Positions 1 to 4,137 of a stretch of 6,414 bases of DNA are shown piece by piece. Location: NCBI GenBank assembly GCA_003222065.1, contig QHUV01000114.1:1-6414 (forward strand). The letters run 5' to 3'. A model generated the notes under the pieces. It was not told the DNA's origin and searched no databases. It was given only the letters and a program-made list of their open reading frames with translations. Origin of the DNA: Gemmatimonadota bacterium (GTDB lineage: Bacteria > Gemmatimonadota > Gemmatimonadetes > Gemmatimonadales > Gemmatimonadaceae). The number at the start of each line of letters is the position of its first letter. Positions within the stretch are counted from its first letter, which is position 1. A program made the translations under genes and the position numbers.

Positions 1-473
1 TGCGACACCATGCGTTCGGCGTCGCCAACCACGAAAACCTTTCGATGCGCAAGCGCAGGAGACATTGCCGCGGCTCGCACTACCGCGCGCATGGTGGCGA
101 CGAATATGCCATCGCTACCTGAGGGCGGCGTGTACAGGCCGTTCTTCGCCGTGCGCTCCGCGATCGCTTGCGCATAGTCGTCGCGGACGTCCTCGCGCGA
201 CGGATCGCTATCCTTCAGGCGCGGACGCGGAAAAACCCACTGCAAATCCGGATGCGTCAACGCCAGGCTGAAGCGGCATTGAGGACAGGCTCCGCACGGC
301 CGCGGCGCGGTGCCCGTGCAAAGAAGCGCCTGGCCAAGCCACAGCGCGAGGCGTTGTTTTCCGACGCCACGCGGACCGTGAAAGAGCATGCTGGATGGCA
401 AAGCATCCCGAGAAATCGCGCCGGCGATTCGCTCACGGAGTCGCTCGTGGCCATAGAGATCGACGATAGACAT
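1..473 (-). CDS. holB: DNA polymerase III delta' subunit, N-terminal part (partial, runs off left edge)
   Basis: Clamp-loader subunit; with delta and tau/gamma it opens the beta sliding clamp and loads it on primed DNA in the cytoplasm. The 157 complete codons begin at the ATG on the complement of 471-473. That is the only usable start, because an in-frame stop lies at the complement of 507-509. Visible features: a P-loop-like GPRGVGKQ at residues 33-40, with Gln where Ser/Thr is usual; a four-cysteine zinc module at C52, C60, C63 and C66, followed by HPDL; and a degenerate Walker B, VFVVGDAERM, at 146-155. The zinc module directly after the P-loop is typical of DnaX/HolB proteins, and the weak nucleotide motifs point to delta' rather than gamma/tau. 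Between zinc module and Walker B lies a charged stretch of about 65 residues. No clear Shine-Dalgarno site precedes the ATG. The protein is cut at the window edge, so the C-terminal domains are unseen. Confidence 0.86.
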   Translation of the reverse strand, partial: MSIVDLYGHERLRERIAGAISRDALPSSMLFHGPRGVGKQRLALWLGQALLCTGTAPRPCGACPQCRFSLALTHPDLQWVFPRPRLKDSDPSREDVRDDYAQAIAERTAKNGLYTPPSGSDGIFVATMRAVVRAAAMSPALAHRKVFVVGDAERMVS

Positions 474-568
474 TGGGATGGTGGCGGTCGGTACGCGCGC
501 TGAAGATTAGGCGTGACTCGTCATCGCGACCAGCATGGCCGGCCAGACCTCGGCGACTCGGAGACATC
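474..568. promoter_or_regulatory. divergent intergenic region between holB and the peptidase gene
   Basis: This 95-base gap separates two genes transcribed away from each other, so it must hold the start signals for the rightward peptidase gene and probably for holB. I see no convincing -35/-10 pair on either strand. The only AT-richer spot is around GAAGATTAG (502-510), which on the complement reads CTAATCTTC and could serve as a weak -10 for holB. The assignment rests on gene arrangement, not on recognised boxes. Confidence 0.3.
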
Positions 569-1708
569 ATGGATCACGTTGCATCCCTCAGCTTCGCACT
601 CCTCTTCACTATGGCGACGACGGCCCACGGCCAGCGGGCGCGTGCCCGCGATCTCGGAGTAAAGCCAGGTGTATTCCCTACTGGCCGCAACAACGCAATC
701 ACCGATGTTGTCGGCGTGCGCGTCGGGCATGCTACGCTGGTCCAAGGCGATTCGGTTCGCACCGGTGTCACGGCGATCCTTCCTCACGAAGGGAATCTCT
801 TTCTCGATCGCGTGCCCGCGGCGCTGCATGTCGGCAATGGATTCGGCAAGCTGCTGGGGGCCACGCAGCTCGCGGAACTCGGTGAGCTCGAGAGCCCAAT
901 CCTCCTCACCTGCACTCTATGCGTCTGGAACGCGGCCGACGCCCTCGTCGATTGGATGCTGGAGCAGCCGGGAATGGAAAACGTTCGCTCCATCAATCCG
1001 CTGGTCGCCGAGACGAATGACGGAACGCTCAACGCAATTCGGTCTCGCCCTATTGGTGCGAAGGAAGTACGCGCGGCACTGGCGGCGGCAGCTTCCGGTG
1101 CGGTACTCGAGGGGAGCGTCGGAGCGGGGACGGGCACAATCGCGTTCGGGTGGAAAGGGGGAATCGGCACTTCGTCGCGCGTGTTGCCGGCGCCACTGGG
1201 CGGGTGGACGGTAGGGGTGCTCGTTCAGAGCAATTTCGGCGGCATCCTCCAAGTGCTGGGCGCTCCCGTTGGTCGAGAGCTCGGGCAGTACGCGTTCAAG
1301 CGCGAGACACAAGCAGCGAACGAGCGCGGGGATGGCTCGATCGTCATGGTGGTCGCGACGGATGCACCCATGTCCGATCGCAATCTTCGCCGTGTAGCGG
1401 CGCGAGCGATCATGGGATTGAGCCGTACGGGCTCGTCCGCCTCCAATGGTTCTGGCGACTACGCGATCGCCTTCTCGACCAGCACTCGAGTGCGTCGGGC
1501 AAACAACGCCCAGCGCCTAACGACGGAGGAGCTGGGCAACGACGAGATGTCCGGCGTCTTCGAGGCAACGGTCGAGGCGACAGAAGAGGCGATCTACAAC
1601 TCGCTCTTTCAAGCCACCACGGTCAGCGGGAGTGGCCATACCGCGGAAGCGATTCCGCTCGACAAGGTTCGCCAGATCCTCGCGAAGTACCACGTCGCCG
1701 ATCGATAG
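569..1708 (+). CDS. exported DmpA/P1-type aminopeptidase, peptidase family S58
   Basis: A 379-residue N-terminal-nucleophile peptidase. Family members (DmpA, BapA) cleave their own chain before a Ser, which then acts as catalytic nucleophile removing N-terminal L-, D- or beta-amino acids from peptides. Family motifs in order: NAITDVVGVRVGHATL near residues 41-56, ETNDGTLN near 150-157, GAGTGTIAFGWKGGIGTSSR near 188-207, VGVLVQSNFGG near 215-225, and the processing site NGSGDYAIAF, with the predicted nucleophile Ser295 after Gly294. Cleavage there gives an 85-residue beta chain ending in the family-like VEATEEAIYNSLFQATTV segment. The start at 569 is chosen because CGGAGA (559-564) sits just upstream and the first residues form a hydrophobic export signal (about 4-19, possible cleavage after AHG at 20-22). 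The signal lacks a Lys/Arg n-region, so export is likely, not certain. The frame is open back to 473, but that extension is Arg-rich and would bury the signal. Substrate cannot be read from sequence. Confidence 0.9.
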   Translation: MDHVASLSFALLFTMATTAHGQRARARDLGVKPGVFPTGRNNAITDVVGVRVGHATLVQGDSVRTGVTAILPHEGNLFLDRVPAALHVGNGFGKLLGATQLAELGELESPILLTCTLCVWNAADALVDWMLEQPGMENVRSINPLVAETNDGTLNAIRSRPIGAKEVRAALAAAASGAVLEGSVGAGTGTIAFGWKGGIGTSSRVLPAPLGGWTVGVLVQSNFGGILQVLGAPVGRELGQYAFKRETQAANERGDGSIVMVVATDAPMSDRNLRRVAARAIMGLSRTGSSASNGSGDYAIAFSTSTRVRRANNAQRLTTEELGNDEMSGVFEATVEATEEAIYNSLFQATTVSGSGHTAEAIPLDKVRQILAKYHVADR

Positions 1709-1773
1709 TCGGGTGCGCTTCCGTCGGCATGTTTTCTGACAGGAAGCGTCGCGTCTCGAGCAGCGAGGAAGCG

Positions 1774-2004
1774 ATGGGTGGGAAGCGTCCCGATCAGCAC
1801 AATATCGACCCGGCGGAAAGCGGCGCCACGGATTACAAGTGGGGAGAGGGCCACGAGGACCCCCACCTGATCGAGAAAAACAAGGAGAAGTTGAAGGAGA
1901 ATCCGCACGATCAGCCGATGATTCCGAAATCGGGCGTCAATCCAGCGTTACGCGAGCTGAGAGGACGGAAGCACGCCAAGCCGGATTCTGCGGACGAGAA
2001 GTAG
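1774..2004 (+). CDS. small highly charged protein of unknown function
   Basis: I do not recognise a named family. The predicted 76-residue product is hydrophilic throughout, rich in Lys, Glu, Asp, His and Pro, with no membrane span, signal peptide or cysteine. Its middle, including TDYKWGEGHEDPHLIEKN and ENPHDQPMIPKSGVNPALRE, reads as a composed protein segment and not as a random frame; the rest looks disordered. ATG at 1774 is preferred because GAGGAA (1765-1770) precedes it. An upstream in-frame ATG at 1729 would add 15 residues but has no ribosome site. The same frame is open much further upstream, inside the peptidase gene, as an antisense-free shadow. The gene follows the peptidase by 65 bases in the same direction and could share its transcript. 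Codon choice with G/C third positions in most codons supports coding. Function is unknown. Confidence 0.6.
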   Translation: MGGKRPDQHNIDPAESGATDYKWGEGHEDPHLIEKNKEKLKENPHDQPMIPKSGVNPALRELRGRKHAKPDSADEK

Positions 2005-2022
2005 CAGGAGAAGGGTGTCAGG

Positions 2023-2100
2023 TGTCATTCTGAGCGCGGCGAAGGATTTGCCGGCGATTGGGGTAAACGCAGATCCTTCGTCGCTTCGCTCCGGAGGACA
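2023..2100. repeat. dispersed imperfect inverted repeat (REP-like), copy 1
   Basis: The left arm at 2023-2047 begins TGTCATTCTGAGCG and ends GCGAAGGAT. The right arm at 2073-2100 is its imperfect reverse complement, ATCCTTCG...GGAGGACA, so the transcript could fold into a long hairpin with an internal loop of about 25 bases. Closely related arms recur at 4042-4093, so this is a family and not a chance palindrome. It begins 18 bases after the stop of the small charged protein gene and lies outside any credible coding region. Such repeats are found scattered between genes in several soil phyla; their role here (mRNA end protection, transcription damping, or relic of a small mobile element) is not shown by the sequence. 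Confidence 0.72.
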
Positions 2101-2146
2101 CGGGATCGTTGCGCTAAGGGGACGGCAAACTGGCAAATCATGGCTT

Positions 2147-2178
2147 CGGCCAGGGACGACCTCCTGGCCGTTGCTTTG
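2147..2178 (+). terminator. possible weak intrinsic terminator or regulatory stem-loop
   Basis: CGGCCAGG (2147-2154) and CCTGGCCG (2163-2170) form a perfect 8-base-pair GC-rich stem with an 8-base loop. TTGCTTTG (2171-2178) follows directly, a T-enriched but interrupted tract. The position between the 1774-2004 gene and the next gene fits a terminator for the upstream transcript. The broken T run makes this weak, and it could equally be a chance palindrome in GC-rich DNA. Confidence 0.33.
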
Positions 2179-2192
2179 CATAACAAAGTACT

Positions 2193-2220
2193 TGCTTCCA
2201 CCGCAGCCACCTTCTACCAT
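2193..2220 (+). promoter_or_regulatory. possible promoter giving a leaderless transcript
   Basis: TTGCTT (2193-2198) and TACCAT (2215-2220) are separated by 16 bases and resemble weak -35 and -10 boxes (the latter fits TAnnnT). Seven bases lie between the -10 and the ATG at 2228, so transcription would begin at or next to the start codon. This matches the absence of a Shine-Dalgarno site before that ATG. It sits in an AT-richer island (2171-2220) within GC-rich DNA. Weak boxes like these occur by chance, so confidence is low. Confidence 0.27.
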
Positions 2221-2227
2221 TCTGGCC

Positions 2228-2839
2228 ATGCCGCCCGTGATCCCCCTCCGGCCACCCCAGACCACGCCCCCGGAAATGCAAGAGCGGGCGATGGACAACC
2301 TGCGCTTCATCCGTGAAACGATGGAGCGTGCCGGCACCTTCACAGCCGTCTCTGGTTGGGGTGAGGTCGTTATCGGATGCACGGCTGTCATTGCCGCGCT
2401 AGTGGCATCGCGGCTCAGCCTCATCGGCTGGGTCGTAACTTGGCTGGTGGAAGCCGCAGTTGCCGCTTGCACCGCGGCGGCGTTCATGACGGCGAAGGCG
2501 CGTGCCGCAGGTATTCCGCTCATTACCGGTCCGATGCGGAAGTTGATTCTCAGCTTTTCGCCGCCGATGCTCGTTGGGATGTTGCTCACCGCATTGTTTG
2601 TCGCGCGTGGACTCGAGTCGTTTCTACCTGGCACCTGGATGCTGCTGTACGGCACCGGTGTGGTAACCGCCGGCACCTACTCGGTGCGTATCGTCCCGGT
2701 GATGGGCGCTGCCTTCATGGCCCTCGGCGCACTGACGCTATTCGTCCCGGCGACATGGTCTACGGCGCTCCTCGTCGCCGGTTTTGGCGGACTACATATC
2801 GCGTTCGGAACCTTGATCGCATGGAGGTATGGTGGCTAA
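2228..2839 (+). CDS. six-span integral membrane protein of unknown function
   Basis: The predicted 203-residue protein has a short proline-rich N-terminus, then an amphipathic charged helix with EMQERAMDNLRFIRETMERA at residues 16-35. About six hydrophobic segments follow, near 44-62, 64-88, 106-126, 134-152, 155-173 and 177-198. No catalytic motif or named family is recognised. The soluble leading helix followed by membrane spans suggests an inner-membrane protein with a cytoplasmic contact surface. The frame is open from 2015, but the earlier part runs through the repeat and the stem-loop, so ATG 2228 is preferred. It has no ribosome site, and ATG 2276 or 2291 are alternatives. The last 11 bases overlap the start of the winged-helix regulator gene, which implies coupled translation. 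The likely inference is that the two work together, for example with the membrane protein sensing or modulating what the regulator responds to; nothing in the sequence proves this. Confidence 0.77.
   Translation: MPPVIPLRPPQTTPPEMQERAMDNLRFIRETMERAGTFTAVSGWGEVVIGCTAVIAALVASRLSLIGWVVTWLVEAAVAACTAAAFMTAKARAAGIPLITGPMRKLILSFSPPMLVGMLLTALFVARGLESFLPGTWMLLYGTGVVTAGTYSVRIVPVMGAAFMALGALTLFVPATWSTALLVAGFGGLHIAFGTLIAWRYGG
2823..2827 (+). promoter_or_regulatory. Shine-Dalgarno site inside the membrane-protein gene
   Basis: GGAGG lies within the last codons of the membrane-protein gene. It is only 1 base before ATG 2829 but 4 bases before the next in-frame codon, GTG 2832, so the true start of the regulator may be the GTG one codon later. 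Its location supports translational coupling of the two genes. Confidence 0.5.
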
Positions 2840-3260
2840 ACACGGCGCAGTTCCGGATGAGCGCGGCGACGGCGCGTCGGGTGGCGGCGAACACCGACGC
2901 GGCGAGTCGCGTGCGCGCGACGCGGCGCCGCTCCGCACGGTGCGCGGTAAGGCCAAGAGCGAAGGGCCGCTGGCTCTGGATCGGCTGATCCATGAGCGGA
3001 TTCGCCTCGGCATCCTCAGCGCGTTGGCCGCCACCGACGCGGTCAGCTTCAACGACCTCAAGAAGCTGCTCGCTACCACCGACGGCAACTTGAGCGTGCA
3101 CGCGCGGAAGCTCGAAGAGGCGAATTACATCGCTTGCACCAAGTCATTCGAAAACCGCGTACCGAAAACCGAGTACTCGATCACTCCCGCCGGGCGCCGC
3201 GCGTTCGAGCGGTATCTCGATCACATGGAAGCGCTCATCCGTGCCGCGCGCGAGCGTTGA
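2829..3260 (+). CDS. winged-helix transcriptional regulator (MarR/ArsR-like, HTH_34 type)
   Basis: Probable cytoplasmic DNA-binding protein of 143 residues. Residues 1-46 are a polar, Arg/Gly-rich, probably disordered tail. The winged helix spans about 47-143. A first helix, LALDRLIHERIRLGILSALA (48-67), is followed by FNDLKKLL (75-82), then TTDGNLSVHARKLEEANYI (83-101), which contains the predicted recognition helix. The wing, with KSFENRVPKTEYSITPAGRR, lies at about 105-124, and a C-terminal helix (125-142) probably serves dimerisation. The NLSVHARKLEEANYI plus PKTEYSITPAGR pattern is characteristic of this small one-domain regulator family, whose targets are mostly unknown. No ligand or metal-binding cysteines are seen. 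The core matches the family's usual length of about 100 residues; the N-terminal tail is extra. Start at ATG 2829 or GTG 2832. It overlaps the membrane-protein gene and lies 21 bases before the prenyltransferase gene, so it probably acts on, or is co-regulated with, these neighbours. Confidence 0.87.
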   Translation: MVAKHGAVPDERGDGASGGGEHRRGESRARDAAPLRTVRGKAKSEGPLALDRLIHERIRLGILSALAATDAVSFNDLKKLLATTDGNLSVHARKLEEANYIACTKSFENRVPKTEYSITPAGRRAFERYLDHMEALIRAARER

Positions 3261-3281
3261 GCGTCTACTCTCGAAAGGAAC

Positions 3282-4040
3282 ATGTCGCGGACTTCAACGG
3301 TGACGCTCCCTCCCACCTCGGGAATTCACGTCGGCATCATCATGGACGGCAATGGGCGGTGGGCCGCGTCTCGCGGGCTCCCGCGCAGCGCCGGACATCA
3401 CGCAGGTGTGCGCACGGCGCGCGCGATCGTCGAATCAGCGGTGCGCGCTGGTATTGGAACGTTGACGCTCTACGCGTTCTCCTCGGACAACTGGAGTCGT
3501 CCGACGCCGGAAGTGAACGCGCTCATGCGCCTGCTCCGACGGTCGCTCCACACGGAGTCGAAGCGCTGCCTGGAGAATGGTGTTCGATTGACGATCGTCG
3601 GCCGGCGCGACCGGCTCCCCGCGGCACTGCGCGCGGCGATCGCCGACGCGGAGGCAGTCACGGCCCGCTGCCGCAACCTGCACTTGCGCGTGGCAATCGA
3701 TTATTCGTCGCGTGACGGAATACTTCTCGCCGCGGAGCGTTATGCGCAGCAGATCGCGCGCGGGGTCGGTCCTGACTCGCTGACGAGAGAACATTTCGGG
3801 GAGCTGCTGGCCGAGGTGCATCATGATCCTCGGCCTGTGCGCGACGTCGACCTTTTGATACGCACCGGCGGCGAGCAACGATTGAGCGACTTCATGCTCT
3901 GGGAGTGCGCCTACGCGGAGCTGTACTTCACGTCGGCCATGTGGCCGGAATTCGGGGAGGACGAGCTTCGTCAGGCGCTGCGCACGTTCGAGTCACGAGA
4001 GCGCCGCTTCGGCGGCGTACCCGCGCAAGCGGCGAGCTGA
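3282..4040 (+). CDS. uppS: cis-prenyltransferase, undecaprenyl diphosphate synthase family (probable paralogue)
   Basis: Condenses isopentenyl diphosphate onto an allylic diphosphate with cis double bonds, giving polyprenyl diphosphate, the precursor of the carrier lipid for cell-wall and glycan assembly. Length is 252 residues, close to E. coli UppS. Catalytic signatures: IIMDGNGRWA with the Mg/diphosphate-binding Asp22; GHHAG with His39; LTLYAFSSDNWSRP (61-74); DYSSRDG (140-146); RTGGEQRLSDF with Arg194, Glu198, Arg200 and Ser202; Glu213 in AYAELYF; and the C-terminal RERRFGG. All main diphosphate-binding residues are kept. Departures from E. coli-type UppS are Asp69 for Glu in the SSENW motif, DYSSRD for NYGGRW, and Asp203 for Asn in SNF. 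I associate this combination with a second cis-prenyltransferase group annotated as di-trans,poly-cis-decaprenylcistransferase, so product chain length may differ. AAAGGA (3274-3279) lies just before the ATG. It is 21 bases after the regulator gene, probably the same transcript. Confidence 0.92.
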   Translation: MSRTSTVTLPPTSGIHVGIIMDGNGRWAASRGLPRSAGHHAGVRTARAIVESAVRAGIGTLTLYAFSSDNWSRPTPEVNALMRLLRRSLHTESKRCLENGVRLTIVGRRDRLPAALRAAIADAEAVTARCRNLHLRVAIDYSSRDGILLAAERYAQQIARGVGPDSLTREHFGELLAEVHHDPRPVRDVDLLIRTGGEQRLSDFMLWECAYAELYFTSAMWPEFGEDELRQALRTFESRERRFGGVPAQAAS

Positions 4041-4041
4041 C

Positions 4042-4093
4042 TGTCCTGCGAGCGCAAGCGAACAGCAGTTCCTTCGCGTCGCTCAGGATGACA
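4042..4093. repeat. dispersed imperfect inverted repeat (REP-like), copy 2
   Basis: The right arm at 4069-4093 ends GTCGCTCAGGATGACA, the reverse complement of the TGTCATyCTGAGCG end seen at 2023-2036. The left arm at 4042-4064, beginning TGTCCTGCGAGCG, pairs with it imperfectly around a very short loop. This copy is shorter than copy 1 (52 against 78 bases) and starts 1 base after the prenyltransferase stop codon. No T tract follows it, so it is not a standard intrinsic terminator, though the hairpin could protect or trim the 3' end of the upstream message. Confidence 0.7.
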
Positions 4094-4137
4094 AGTGACT
4101 CTGGCATAGCGATGGGAGGGGGTGAAGATTCGAGCGT

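Noticed and set aside
473..568. N-terminal extension of the peptidase reading frame from the ATG at 473
   Set aside because: It is Arg/Trp-rich, overlaps the divergent holB start, would hide the export signal and has no ribosome site; the ATG at 569 has CGGAGA upstream.
1150..1773. Long open stretch upstream of the small charged protein in the same frame
   Set aside because: It lies in a shadow frame of the peptidase gene up to 1708; the peptidase frame carries the conserved motifs.
2015..2227. Extended start of the membrane-protein frame at ATG 2015
   Set aside because: The added 71 residues are encoded by the inverted repeat and the stem-loop and have no protein-like character.
1948..2676. 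242-codon minus-strand open frame
   Set aside because: It is opposite the membrane-protein gene and the repeat, of low complexity (Ser/Ala/Arg rich), and without motifs.
4042..4093. Intrinsic terminator after uppS
   Set aside because: The hairpin is imperfect and no T tract follows; the match to the other repeat copy is a better explanation.
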